Origin: Bacillota bacterium
Lineage (GTDB): Bacteria; Bacillota; Clostridia; Acetivibrionales; DTU013
Direction of reading: 5' to 3'
DNA: 64,000 bases
Assembly (NCBI GenBank): GCA_023418915.1
Contig: JAEZYU010000089.1
Location: forward strand, 1 to 64,000
Part shown: piece by piece, positions 26,244-35,584 of the stretch
How positions within the stretch are numbered: the first letter of the stretch is position 1
How the letters are laid out: every line of letters begins with the position of its first letter
Translations under genes and position numbers: made by a program
Notes under the pieces: model-generated
The model's input: only the letters and a program-made list of their open reading frames with translations
Database searches by the model: none
What the model was told of the DNA's origin: nothing

Positions 26244-27653
26244 TCAACATGCTTCTGAGCTTTGGACTTCTTTCCTGCGAGATTTGACATATTTCCATTT
26301 CCCCGAACGGTAACGGAAAAAGACTACTGACGCTCTTGTGTACTGATCGAGCACCAGAGCAGCCCATGCTCCGATCAGACCCCAACCGAATATCTGAACG
26401 AATACATATGCAACCGCTACCCTGAATATCCAGATGCCGAATATGGAAGCATACAGCGGGTACATGGTGTCGCCTGCCCCCCTTAGAGCTCCTGCCAGCG
26501 ACAGCTGTGTAGACTGACCCGGCTGTGCAAGAGCCATTATTTTTAACACAGTGCCGGCCATTGCCGCTACTTCCAGCTCTTTAGTATAGAGCCGGGCAAG
26601 CTGATGTGAAAAAAGCAGAAAGACAGCTCCCATCGCACATGCCGCAACTAGTGCCATGTGATGTGTTATATCAGCATAGCGTTTTGCCTTTTCTTCGTCA
26701 TCTGCGCCAAGGCTTTGCCCGACCAGAGTAGTTGATGCTACACCGAAAGCCATGCTTGGCGAGAATGTCAGCCCGCATATATTCAGCCCTATCTGATGAG
26801 CGGCAAATCCAGCAGTGCCAAGGCTTGATACTGTGCGAGCAAACATCATCAGGCCGCTCTGTAAGACAAACTGTTCAAGAGCTGCCGGAAGACCTATTGA
26901 AAAGACCTGCCTTATTATTGTGAAATCCAACTTGAAGCGGCTTCCAGTCCTTATATGAACAGAGGAGCTCTTATAAAAAAGAAGTATGCTCAAACCAAAA
27001 GCAAAGGCAATGAATCGTGACAATGTGGTTGAAACAGCCGCACCGGTCACGCCCCATTTGGGAAAGCCGAGTTTTCCGAATATTAGCAAATAATTTCCCA
27101 ATACATTCAAAAGATTACTGCCCAGATTGTACAGCATCGGTATCTTTGTCTCGCCTGCACCGCGCAATGCAGCGGTTATACCCATTGTCAGCGCTTGGAA
27201 CAGCAAACCTGACGAGACTATTTGAAAGTATGTTGTGGCGTCTTGAATAGTATCGGCTTCAGCGCCCATAAATACAACAACATATCTGGCTGCCAGAACA
27301 CCGACAACACTCATTACCGTTCCCAGTGTAAAATTTACGACAAGTATTTGTCTCGTTACAGAGACAGCCTTTTCTGTATTGCGAGCACCAATATTCCATG
27401 CCACAAGAGTAGTTGTGCCGACATTCACTGCTGCAAAAATTGCCAGTAAAAGCATAAACGGCTGATTTGTGAGCCCTACAGAGGTAATTGCTGCAGGGCT
27501 GAGCTGGCCTACCATGACCATATCTACCATTCCAAAGAGTGTTGACAATACCAGTTCTACTAAGGCAGGCCATGTAAGAGTGATGACCTCTCGTCGAAGG
27601 TCAGCCTTATTGTTATCACTTGATGCTTGTTTTTTTCTATATTTGAAAAACAA
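26244..27653 (-). CDS. MATE-family multidrug/Na+ (or H+) antiporter
   Basis: 469 residues and twelve predicted membrane helices in two related halves. LTWPALVELVLSTLFGMVDM and VGLTNQPF at the start and GLPAALEQFVLQSG in the second half are typical of the MATE fold. It exports cationic drugs or metabolites by cation exchange. Single gene on the minus strand; the substrate cannot be told. Confidence 0.88.
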   Translation of the reverse strand: MFFKYRKKQASSDNNKADLRREVITLTWPALVELVLSTLFGMVDMVMVGQLSPAAITSVGLTNQPFMLLLAIFAAVNVGTTTLVAWNIGARNTEKAVSVTRQILVVNFTLGTVMSVVGVLAARYVVVFMGAEADTIQDATTYFQIVSSGLLFQALTMGITAALRGAGETKIPMLYNLGSNLLNVLGNYLLIFGKLGFPKWGVTGAAVSTTLSRFIAFAFGLSILLFYKSSSVHIRTGSRFKLDFTIIRQVFSIGLPAALEQFVLQSGLMMFARTVSSLGTAGFAAHQIGLNICGLTFSPSMAFGVASTTLVGQSLGADDEEKAKRYADITHHMALVAACAMGAVFLLFSHQLARLYTKELEVAAMAGTVLKIMALAQPGQSTQLSLAGALRGAGDTMYPLYASIFGIWIFRVAVAYVFVQIFGWGLIGAWAALVLDQYTRASVVFFRYRSGKWKYVKSRRKEVQSSEAC

Positions 27654-28077
27654 AACTCAATAACCTTCTCTCTAGTGTAGAATAATGCCACAAACTAACA
27701 GTAAAGACTGCATAATAAAAAAGACACTATATCACCTTAGCTCAAAATGAAAAATTTTCAAATGCATGAATAATTTCATTAACTCGACAGCGTATCATGA
27801 GGTGAGTGATATTTTTACCGCATTGCTACATCAATTATACATAGTAAAGTATCTATGTTCAAATCGCTATACCATACGTTCTGAGACTTTATTGCTGAAG
27901 AGAACTGCTTACCCGTAAATAAATTCTGATTACTGACCGAATTGTTTTTTGTCAATGATGATAAATAAACTGAATAAATGTCAGACTTATCCATATGGTG
28001 CGCGTAATAGTTTATGTGTCTTTAAACTTGCACAATTAATATATTATTCATGATTCTAAGTTCGGAGGAGTTCACTC
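27654..28077. other. Intergenic region, no gene seen
   Basis: This 424-bp AT-rich stretch lies between divergent genes (MATE on minus, PEBP-like on plus). No open frame of protein-like composition, RNA motif or clear repeat was found. It must hold both promoters. A GGAGGAG ribosome site at about 28063 serves the PEBP gene. Confidence 0.6.
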
Positions 28078-28644
28078 ATGAAGAAATTATTGATCATAAT
28101 TGCAGTGATAGCAGCGATCATATTATGCCTGGCTTTGATCAAAATAATTAGGACTGACAGATTCAGTATGCCTGCGAATCTGGAGGTTAAATGCGATGCC
28201 TTTGTAAATGGGGGCAATATCCCTGCCAGGTACACAGGTAAGGGGGAGGATGTGTCTCCTTCGCTTATACTGGAAGAGATCAGCGACAATGCCGTATCTA
28301 TTTCTGTTATCATGGATGATCTGGATTTTCCGCTGGGAACTTATAACCACTGGGTTATATGGAACATACCCGCAGAATTTGATGTCATCCCGGAGGCCGT
28401 ACCGAAGGAGACAATAGTTACGTCGTTGGGCAATGCAGTCCAAGGCAAGAGCCACTATGGCGGCAAGCACTACTATAGAGGACCTCTTCCTCCTTTTGGA
28501 TCTCACACATATGTATTCAAGGTCTTTGTACTCGACACATTGCTTGACCTGGACAGTAATGCCGGCAAAAGTGAATTGATGAAAGCGATGGATGGACATA
28601 TCCTGCAGTACGGTACGTTAACCGGTGAGTATAGTCAGCGGTGA
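28078..28644 (+). CDS. PEBP/YbhB-family (Raf kinase inhibitor-like) protein, membrane-anchored
   Basis: 188 residues. An N-terminal hydrophobic helix (4-22) probably anchors it outside the cell. The PEBP pocket motifs are present: DDLDFPLGTYNHWVIWNIP (variant of DPDxP...HW) and YRGPLPPFGSHTYVF (GPxPP..GxHxY). Bacterial members bind small phosphorylated or carboxylated ligands. Their roles are mostly unknown. Confidence 0.85.
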   Translation: MKKLLIIIAVIAAIILCLALIKIIRTDRFSMPANLEVKCDAFVNGGNIPARYTGKGEDVSPSLILEEISDNAVSISVIMDDLDFPLGTYNHWVIWNIPAEFDVIPEAVPKETIVTSLGNAVQGKSHYGGKHYYRGPLPPFGSHTYVFKVFVLDTLLDLDSNAGKSELMKAMDGHILQYGTLTGEYSQR

Positions 28645-28800
28645 GGCACTCATAACAGGATATTCATACCGTTATGCAGAAATGAGTTCTTATTAAGGCG
28701 GGATAGCTAGAAACCAAATGTGGCAAATTATTCAATAATGAATATCAGGCAGATATGGGCAACATATAAGCAACTTATTTATTACTTACGAGGTGTTTAT

Positions 28801-29301
28801 ATGAAAAAGCGAATTATTTTATCCATATCTGCCTTACTGTTAATATTGCTTGTGTCCGGCTGTGCAGCTGATCTGGACAATGCCCGGATGCAGGGACAAG
28901 AAAATGGGAATGCAGGGATCGGAGCGGCATACGACAGAGGCAGAGAGGACTATCCCGGTCAATCATATGCCAATGGAATCACAGGAACCCAGTTGTCTGC
29001 AGCTGACCGGTTGTCAGAGAATGGGGGAGGCATTGTTCTCAGGAGCATCAGCACACCACTAAGGCAGGGTGAAACAGGCAGCTTGTCCTTTCAAGGCAAA
29101 TCAGACACCAGATATACAATAACTGCGGTATATAAAAACTCTGACGATGTGGTAACAACGACAGTAGTCAGGCAATCAGGCACTGACGGTATTATAGATG
29201 TGGACTGGAATGTCGGCACAGATACGGTACCTGGTACTTACAGCGTAATGATCTCTGGCGGCGGAGAGCAGTTGATGACTTCATATACAGTTACCGGGTG
29301 A
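28801..29301 (+). CDS. Lipoprotein of unknown function
   Basis: 166 residues from ATG 28801 with CGAGGTG upstream. Signal peptide with lipobox LVSGC (Cys23). A short Gly/Asn/Gln-rich linker leads to a C-terminal beta-rich domain (LRQGETGSLSFQGKSDTRYT ... VPGTYSVMISGGG), with the look of an Ig-like fold such as those seen in wall-associated lipoproteins. It follows the PEBP gene by about 160 bases; no family assigned. Confidence 0.75.
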   Translation: MKKRIILSISALLLILLVSGCAADLDNARMQGQENGNAGIGAAYDRGREDYPGQSYANGITGTQLSAADRLSENGGGIVLRSISTPLRQGETGSLSFQGKSDTRYTITAVYKNSDDVVTTTVVRQSGTDGIIDVDWNVGTDTVPGTYSVMISGGGEQLMTSYTVTG

Positions 29302-29352
29302 TTTGTTTCTGATAATGCCTTTTGCTCATACATCCGGAAATAAAATGAACGC

Positions 29353-29381
29353 TTGTTCTGGTAAAGTATCCCTGATATAAT
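29353..29381 (+). promoter_or_regulatory. SigA-type promoter
   Basis: TTGTTC (29353-29358), a 17-base spacer and a perfect TATAAT (29376-29381) lie 64 bases upstream of the next start codon. Confidence 0.65.
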
Positions 29382-29444
29382 ATAGAAAGCGTACATTTCT
29401 CTCTGAATTGGGCGCTGGTATTTTATATGATGGGAGCCGCCGGC

Positions 29445-29969
29445 ATGAATGAGTTCAGAAAACCATATGAATATGAAGAGGAAAAGGGCGGGGGAGGTCT
29501 GCTGCTTTTTCTTTTTGTAATGCTGATTGCAGCAGAGCCACTGTTGGGAATAATCTCATTCTTTTTGGGATACAATAGTCTGCAGACAAATAGAGTATAC
29601 AGCATCGTATTAATGACTGCTGCCGCCATTTTTACTGCGTTCTCGATATTCTCGGCTGTCATTCTCAAGCTGAAGAAAAAGTCTTCTGTCAGGGTAATCA
29701 AGTTCTATCTCATATTCAGGCTTATCTACCTTATACCCTACACGATTGTGAATTTTCATAACCAGGTAGAGGAGATCCCTTATTACAAAAGCAGTGAAAT
29801 GTATATGGTCACATATAACAGTCTGATAACATCATTGGTGATCAGCATTGTATATGTGGTAGTTTTCAGCGCCGGCTGGTACATATATCTGATCAGATCC
29901 CGAAGGATCAAAGAAATCGTAACAGACGAAAATGCAGGATCGGTAACTATTGAGCAGGATGGAAAATAA
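29445..29969 (+). CDS. Four-helix membrane protein, DUF2569-like
   Basis: About 174 residues from ATG 29445 (weak GGGAG site; an ATG at 29427 is also in frame). Four hydrophobic helices with a short acidic N-terminal tail and a Gly-rich turn (EKGGGGLLLFLF) recall DUF2569 proteins, which open with a GGWL-type motif and end with W-x(3)-Y-x(3)-S-K/R-R-V/I. Here the end is WYIYLIRSRRIKEI. Function unknown. Confidence 0.55.
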   Translation: MNEFRKPYEYEEEKGGGGLLLFLFVMLIAAEPLLGIISFFLGYNSLQTNRVYSIVLMTAAAIFTAFSIFSAVILKLKKKSSVRVIKFYLIFRLIYLIPYTIVNFHNQVEEIPYYKSSEMYMVTYNSLITSLVISIVYVVVFSAGWYIYLIRSRRIKEIVTDENAGSVTIEQDGK

Positions 29970-30075
29970 GTCACACAGCGGTAAGGGCATTTTTCTGCAA
30001 GCATAAATTTTTCTTCTATCTCAATACGAAATAATGTATAATAATTATGTAAAATAATGTACAAGAGGTGTTTGG

Positions 30076-30930
30076 ATGGGGGGAATAACCGACAGCCTTT
30101 TTGAACAGATTCCTGACAGAAATATGAGAGGAACTGGGATGTGTATTTCTGATGACATTTGTGTTTTCAGACCGTCAGCTTATGTTGTAAATGTGGATAC
30201 ATATCTTGAGGATTACCATTTTACCTTTCCGGTTTCTGAACTTCCTCCCATTAAAATCGGAAAAAAGGATTATCATATCGGTAAGGGAAAGATGCTGGCC
30301 TTTGAGCCCGATACAACAATTAAGTGCACGAAGGATGTTCCAACGGGCAGATATACGGCTATGAGTATAAACCGCCATTTTTTTATGACAACTGCAAGAG
30401 AGGCTCTAAAGAATAAATGTGATGGTTTTTCTGAGGTAGGTTTTGTATATGACCGTAGTATACTTAATGTTATACGTTCATTCGAAGATGAGGTCGAGCT
30501 CTATGAAAACAGCTGTCCCTTGATGCTTCAAAGCATCGGTACACTGATAGTAATACAGCTGCTGAGGTGTATGGGAAAGCAGACAGATATGGGACAGAGG
30601 GCGGTTAACGCTAATTATATAGATACTGCAAAGGAATATATACTGACTTATTACAATGCAAATATAAATATAGATGATATCTGCAAGTTTATAAATATCA
30701 GTCCGTATCACTTCATACGTATGTTCAGGGAAAAAACAGGCGTCACACCTCATGCATTTCTTCAATCTGTTCGAATCAGCAAGGCAGAGGAAATGCTGAA
30801 AAGGGGGAAGCATTCTATTGAGGAAGTTGCAAGACTTAATGGATATATCAATACATCCCATTTTTCAAATCATTTTAAACGTATGAAGGGAATACGTCCG
30901 TCAGTCTATAAAAAGAAATATTTCATATAA
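30076..30930 (+). CDS. AraC-family transcription regulator
   Basis: 284 residues. The N-terminal half is a cupin-like sensor (YHIGKGKMLAFEPDT). The C-terminal 100 residues hold two helix-turn-helix motifs: INIDDICKFINISPYHFIRM and HSIEEVARLNGYINTSHFSN, closing with GIRPSVYKK. Usually such regulators answer to sugars and act on a neighbouring gene. The adjacent SLH protein 190 bases downstream is a possible but unproven target. Confidence 0.9.
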   Translation: MGGITDSLFEQIPDRNMRGTGMCISDDICVFRPSAYVVNVDTYLEDYHFTFPVSELPPIKIGKKDYHIGKGKMLAFEPDTTIKCTKDVPTGRYTAMSINRHFFMTTAREALKNKCDGFSEVGFVYDRSILNVIRSFEDEVELYENSCPLMLQSIGTLIVIQLLRCMGKQTDMGQRAVNANYIDTAKEYILTYYNANINIDDICKFINISPYHFIRMFREKTGVTPHAFLQSVRISKAEEMLKRGKHSIEEVARLNGYINTSHFSNHFKRMKGIRPSVYKKKYFI

Positions 30931-31003
30931 AATTTTCTTCAATCTAATTAATTTATTTACTCGATGCGTAATAAGCGGATAATGCGTTAACTGCAATAAG
31001 GAA

Positions 31004-31028
31004 CCCTTCTTAAATAAGAAGGGCAATT
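31004..31028 (+). terminator. Terminator after the AraC-type gene
   Basis: CCCTTCTT (31004-31011) and AAGAAGGG (31016-31023) form a perfect stem with loop AAAT, followed by CAATTTT. Confidence 0.7.
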
Positions 31029-31121
31029 TTCTGCAAAATTATACAGCAAAAAATGAAAATTATTGCATCTGTTCTGTATATATAATTAAGCTAGTTTTTA
31101 CTTGAAAAGGAGATTCTTATT

Positions 31122-32627
31122 ATGAAGGGTAAGTGTTTTTCTCTATTCATGGCAGCAGTATTGATGACCGCTGCTTTTCCGGCTGCAGCACTTGCAGAAT
31201 ATGAGCCGCCTGCCGGTTATAGTGCACCTGCAAATGTGGGTGTTGTTTTCAACGGTGATGAACTCGATGAGAACGAGGATGGTAGATGGAGCTTTACAGT
31301 CGGTCTTAGCGCTTCGGACGAGGTAAGGGAAATAGTGAAGGCATATGAAGACGGATTGCTGGATGAGGCTGGTTTTGATAGCTTTCATGTTGGCGTTCAG
31401 GGGGATTACAGGATTGATGACGGAAAATGGCGTTCGGAGCTGGAGGGGTATGACGATTGGGTTTATAACCAGGAATCAGGCTTCAGCAGTATTGATGGTG
31501 CATGGGTAACCGAATGCTATTATGACGATTATATGTTTGATGAAGTGATACCTGATGGCATACTTCCGGGAGGTAAGTCATACTTCGACGATCATACGGT
31601 ATATTTCAGGCTTCGTTTTTATGTGAGCTTTTATAGAGATCAGGATTACCTATACTATTCACCTTGGTCGTCTGAGGTATCCTATTCAAATAATCAGAAG
31701 ACAGAGAATCCTGATGCATTGATAGATCATGCTCCGGAAATTCTATCGGTCGAACTGAAAAAAAATGATGACGGGAGGCCGTACCTGGATTTCACAGCCG
31801 CCAAAGCGCATGAGGATCTGCAGCTATTGAACAATATTTCGAATCAGAGGGTGTATACAAATGTATGGATCAGGGTCAATGGCGGGAAATGGGTCGATGC
31901 AGGTTCATACTTCTGGATGAGAGAAAAATTCGATATAGAAGCGGGCGATTATTTCGCCGATGCTGACAGCTTCGATGCAGCTGTTTATGAGGTCAAATTC
32001 AGATATACTTTTGACTATAGCTATTACCCCGTATCAGGCAAAAGCGGTGAGATCTATTCACCATTTTCAAATGTTATATCACATGGTATGCCTGCATATG
32101 AGGGAGCACACAACTGGGCAAGGCAGGAGCTCGACAAGGCTGCCGGATATGGGTTGATTACTGACAGTATCAAGGGAAATGTGGCAGAGAATATTACGCG
32201 GGAAGAATTCGCCGAGATCGCACTTAAACTATATGAAGTATATACCGGAGAGAAAGCTGAAGCAGGGAGCATAAGCTTTGTTGATTCATCAAACCCGGTA
32301 GTGCTGAAAGCAGCAAATCTCGGGCTTATTACCGGAGTAGGCGGAAATAAATTTGAGCCAAAAACGCTGGTAACAAGAGAACAAATGGCAACGATACTGC
32401 TGCGTGCACTAAAGGTGATCAACCCTTCAGCTGATTTTTCTGCAGATGGTGCACCGAAATTTGCTGATGACAGCAAAGTGAAAAAATATGCAAGAGACGG
32501 TGTCTATTTTTGCTCGAAGGCAGGTATTCTGACAGGTGTCGGAGCTAATATGTTTGACCCTGAAGGTCCGGCTACGCGCGAAATGGCGATAGTAGTTTGT
32601 ACCAGAGCTTATGAGTATTTTCGGTAG
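31122..32627 (+). CDS. Exported protein with three C-terminal SLH domains
   Basis: 501 residues. Signal peptide to about 24 (AALAEYE). Residues 25-320 are acidic and very rich in Tyr, Asp and Trp (YYDDYMFDEVIPDG, YYSPWSSEVSYSN), resembling two fibronectin-like repeats. Residues 330-501 are three SLH modules, each with its TRE signature: ITREEFAEIAL, VTREQMATILL and ATREMAIVV. SLH modules bind pyruvylated wall polymer. The N-terminal part may bind a ligand, but I recognise no enzyme. It is one of three SLH-type proteins in the window. Confidence 0.85.
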   Translation: MKGKCFSLFMAAVLMTAAFPAAALAEYEPPAGYSAPANVGVVFNGDELDENEDGRWSFTVGLSASDEVREIVKAYEDGLLDEAGFDSFHVGVQGDYRIDDGKWRSELEGYDDWVYNQESGFSSIDGAWVTECYYDDYMFDEVIPDGILPGGKSYFDDHTVYFRLRFYVSFYRDQDYLYYSPWSSEVSYSNNQKTENPDALIDHAPEILSVELKKNDDGRPYLDFTAAKAHEDLQLLNNISNQRVYTNVWIRVNGGKWVDAGSYFWMREKFDIEAGDYFADADSFDAAVYEVKFRYTFDYSYYPVSGKSGEIYSPFSNVISHGMPAYEGAHNWARQELDKAAGYGLITDSIKGNVAENITREEFAEIALKLYEVYTGEKAEAGSISFVDSSNPVVLKAANLGLITGVGGNKFEPKTLVTREQMATILLRALKVINPSADFSADGAPKFADDSKVKKYARDGVYFCSKAGILTGVGANMFDPEGPATREMAIVVCTRAYEYFR

Positions 32628-32652
32628 AACACAATTTCTTGTCTCTTTGATA

Positions 32653-32743
32653 TGCACAGTGGCAAGAAGCTTTCTACAATCGAATATGTCTTTTGAATGA
32701 TGTATTATAACGAGGCGGTGAGCGTATTTCCCGTCTCGTTACG
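32653..32743 (+). repeat. Copy 3 of the dispersed palindromic repeat
   Basis: GCAAGAAGCTTTCTACAATCG, then TCTTTTGAATGATG, then ATTATAACGAGGCGG, show the same order of blocks as the copies at 42.1 and 58.6 kb. AACGAGGCGG and CCGTCTCGTT at its right end form a hairpin that could end the SLH transcript. Confidence 0.5.
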
Positions 32744-32831
32744 TATTTTGATCAGTATTATGTATATGGGCTATTCAGCAGCGGGATAATATTGGTAATA
32801 AAATCAATTTATCGTGATCGGAGAGCTGCAA

Positions 32832-34292
32832 TTGCTGAATATTAGTAAAAAGAGAATCAAACTGGAATATATTATAGCTGCCTCTATTGTCATCATTCTA
32901 TCTGTGATACTGTTGAGGAGGCCTATCATTGGTGTGGCTGACAACGGAGACTTTGCCAGGATCATGAATTCCACAGGGCTCTATTATTTGACAGATGATC
33001 CAGATGAAATATATTTCGGCTATGTTAACAGGCTCTACGGGACAGGATATATTATACCGTTCGGCGGAGGCTATTTTTCTACTCAAATATTGCTTGTGCT
33101 TCTGGCTGTATTTATATCTGGTTCATTTTATGATAAAGCGATTTTTGACATAAGGCACCTTGCCGCCATATATATTGCGATCATTGCTATATCTGCCTAT
33201 TATGCCGTAAAGGGTATAAGGAGAAGGTCCTTTTTATCTGCCGTACTGACTGCTATTTTGCTTATTTTCATTTTTTGTGATACAGCCTATACCTCATATT
33301 TCAACTCATTATATGGAGAGCCTGTCACTTTAGTTTTTCTGCTGCTTATGTCGGCAATGGCGGTTGCCATGAGCACTGAAGACAGACCTTCCATACAGTC
33401 ACTTGTATTGTTTGGTGCAGGTGCACTTTTTTTTGCCGGCGCAAAGATCCAGAACGTCCCAGCCGGTATTTTAGCTGTGCTGTTGTTCGCCCGGGTGGCC
33501 GCTTTGCGAAAGGACAAAGCTTGGCGTGCGATATCTGTGGTATCCGCATTGGTAATTCTTTTTATATCACTTGTCGGATATATCAGCATTTCGGGAGATA
33601 TCAGGATATGTAATAAATATCAGACCGTATTCTTTGGAATATTGAAGGGGTCGTCTGATCCGGCAGGTGATCTGAAAGAACTGGGTCTTGACCCTTCGTA
33701 TGAAGCACTCGCCGGGACAAACTATTTTATGGATGACTATGCCGTTGATATCAGAGCGCCTGAGTTCAAAAAAATGATAAGTGAAAGTGTCAGCCATCTG
33801 AAGGTTGCTGCATTTTATGCAAAACACCCCGGCCGTCTGATGGAAAAGCTGGAGACAGCTGCAGAAAACGGCTTCAAACTAAATCAGGGCTTCGGAAACT
33901 ATGAAAAACATAAAGACACACATTACAAGCAGGTATCTGAAGTCTTTAATGTATGGAGCGGCTTCAAAATGAAAGCTCTTCCCCATACACTGCTTTTCGT
34001 GGCTGCTTTTTTCGGTGTGATATTGCTGGTTTTGCTATATGAATACATCAAGGCAGACAACAGGCACAACCGCCTGCTGATCGAATATTTCGGTTTTATT
34101 GCACTGTTGGGCATCATTCAGTTTATTCTTCCTGTCATAGGAGACGGTGAGGCTGATCTCAGCAAGCATCTGTTTTTGTTCAATGTCTGCTTCGATATAT
34201 TTATCGTTGCGGCACCGGTATATGCTGCGGCAAAGATTGCCGCACTAGTCAGATACGCCAGTAAAAAGAGGCTGCCGGCAAGTCTCCGGTAA
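32832..34292 (+). CDS. Polytopic membrane protein, WsfD-like hexosyltransferase candidate
   Basis: About 486 residues from TTG 32832 (GGAGAG six bases upstream; a GTG at 32814 is also in frame). At least ten membrane helices follow an early extracytoplasmic motif GVADNGDFARIM, which recalls the GT-C-like proteins named WsfD in S-layer glycan clusters. A catalytic Asp in a first loop is typical of GT-C transferases. Glycosylation of a surface polymer would suit the SLH neighbour, but no other glycan genes are here. Its stop codon touches REP-like sequence. Confidence 0.5.
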   Translation: MLNISKKRIKLEYIIAASIVIILSVILLRRPIIGVADNGDFARIMNSTGLYYLTDDPDEIYFGYVNRLYGTGYIIPFGGGYFSTQILLVLLAVFISGSFYDKAIFDIRHLAAIYIAIIAISAYYAVKGIRRRSFLSAVLTAILLIFIFCDTAYTSYFNSLYGEPVTLVFLLLMSAMAVAMSTEDRPSIQSLVLFGAGALFFAGAKIQNVPAGILAVLLFARVAALRKDKAWRAISVVSALVILFISLVGYISISGDIRICNKYQTVFFGILKGSSDPAGDLKELGLDPSYEALAGTNYFMDDYAVDIRAPEFKKMISESVSHLKVAAFYAKHPGRLMEKLETAAENGFKLNQGFGNYEKHKDTHYKQVSEVFNVWSGFKMKALPHTLLFVAAFFGVILLVLLYEYIKADNRHNRLLIEYFGFIALLGIIQFILPVIGDGEADLSKHLFLFNVCFDIFIVAAPVYAAAKIAALVRYASKKRLPASLR

Positions 34293-34301
34293 AGCAAGGG
34301 G

Positions 34302-34547
34302 AAGCAGGGGGACGGTTCTTCTGCTTTGCATCTACTCCGTGTTTATGATACTATTAGCAATAATGGTAATTTATAACAAAAGGAAGAGTAAAAAGTGCAC
34401 TCAGAATATATCACATCGTTTAGTATAAAGTGATGTGTGTCAACGCAGTAACTCTCACAAGTGACAGGTATTTATGTAAACATTATTTGCAAATTGTGAA
34501 GCAGGAGAACCGTCCCTCTGCTTTGTGGAGAACCGTCCCTCCGCTTT
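34302..34547 (+). mobile_element. Internally deleted RAYT unit (MITE-like)
   Basis: Starts and ends with the same REP palindromes as the full unit at 35585. Inside, the left third matches the full unit's promoter region and first codons (GTGTTTATGATACTAT; AGAGTAAAAAGTG; ATATATCACATC), and the right third matches the transposase 3' end (GTGACAGGTAT; GTGAAGCAGGAGAACCGTCC). The middle 670 bases are missing, so no protein is made. It would need a transposase in trans. It lies 10 bases past the previous gene's stop. Confidence 0.8.
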
Positions 34548-34665
34548 TTGAAAATTGCCGGATCAGATGTTTTTTTGCTCGAATGGTAGTAAAATATGTA
34601 TATGGATCATTGCTAAAGAGCTTTTTGACCTATATTTTAAAACTAATCAATCAGGAGGAAGCGAT

Positions 34666-35580
34666 ATGTATATTGGATTTTTAACGGTATGTCTTGGCAA
34701 TATGCCTCTCAGGGAAAAAGCTGAATGGGCGGCGAAGAATGGGTTTAAATCACTGGAGGTGGCATGCTGGCCACATGAGAACGACAGGGATTATTCTTCA
34801 TGCGATATAGACGTATCAAATCTTACCGAGGATGAGGCAGGGAAAATCAAAGGCTACATAAATGACCTGGGACTCAGGATTACCTCGCTTGCTTATTACG
34901 ATAATAACCTGCATCATGAACCATCCAGGAGGGCATTTATCAACAATCATCTGAAAAAGTGTATAGATGCTGCTGTTATGCTGGATGTAGCTACTGTGGG
35001 AACATTCGTAGGGAGGAATATCAATAAGAGTATCAAGGATAATTTCGATGAGTTTGAAAAAGTATTTGGCGATTTAGTCGGATATGCGCAGAATAAGGGA
35101 GTAAAGCTGATTATCGAGAATTGCCCAATGGAGGGCTGGCAGTTGCCGGGACAGCCCGGGACGATATCATTTACGCCTGAGCTCTGGAGAGAAATGTTCA
35201 GAAGGGTCCCGAACAAGAATTTTGGTCTGAATTATGACCCGTCCCATCTTCGTTTCCAGTTGATAGATTATATTAAACCGATAGTTGAATTCAAGGACAG
35301 GATATTCCATGTGCATGCTAAGGATTCCGAGGTATTTGAGGATAAGCTTGCCGAATATGGTGTGTTCAATAAGCAGCTTGACGGTGAAGGCGGCTACTGG
35401 CAGTTCCGCATGCCGGGGCTGGGGCAGGTTGATTTTGCAGCTGTGATAAAAGCATTGAGAGATGTAGGTTATGACGATGTGTTGAGCATCGAGCATGAAG
35501 ACCCTCTATATGAAGGCAGTGAAGAAAAAGTTAAAAAAGGGCTTATACTCGGCAGAGAATTTCTTGAGAAGCTGGTGTGA
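34666..35580 (+). CDS. Sugar phosphate isomerase/epimerase (xylose isomerase-like TIM barrel)
   Basis: 304 residues from ATG 34666, with AGGAGG at 34653-34658. AP-endonuclease-2-type TIM barrel. Metal-ligand positions are visible as IIENCPME (Glu), NYDPSHL (Asp, His), VHAKDSE (His) and LSIEHEDP (Glu). Such enzymes isomerise or epimerise ketoses, inositol derivatives or sugar phosphates. The gene stands alone, with a deleted RAYT unit before it and a complete one starting five bases after its stop codon. Confidence 0.85.
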   Translation: MYIGFLTVCLGNMPLREKAEWAAKNGFKSLEVACWPHENDRDYSSCDIDVSNLTEDEAGKIKGYINDLGLRITSLAYYDNNLHHEPSRRAFINNHLKKCIDAAVMLDVATVGTFVGRNINKSIKDNFDEFEKVFGDLVGYAQNKGVKLIIENCPMEGWQLPGQPGTISFTPELWREMFRRVPNKNFGLNYDPSHLRFQLIDYIKPIVEFKDRIFHVHAKDSEVFEDKLAEYGVFNKQLDGEGGYWQFRMPGLGQVDFAAVIKALRDVGYDDVLSIEHEDPLYEGSEEKVKKGLILGREFLEKLV

Positions 35581-35584
35581 AAAA

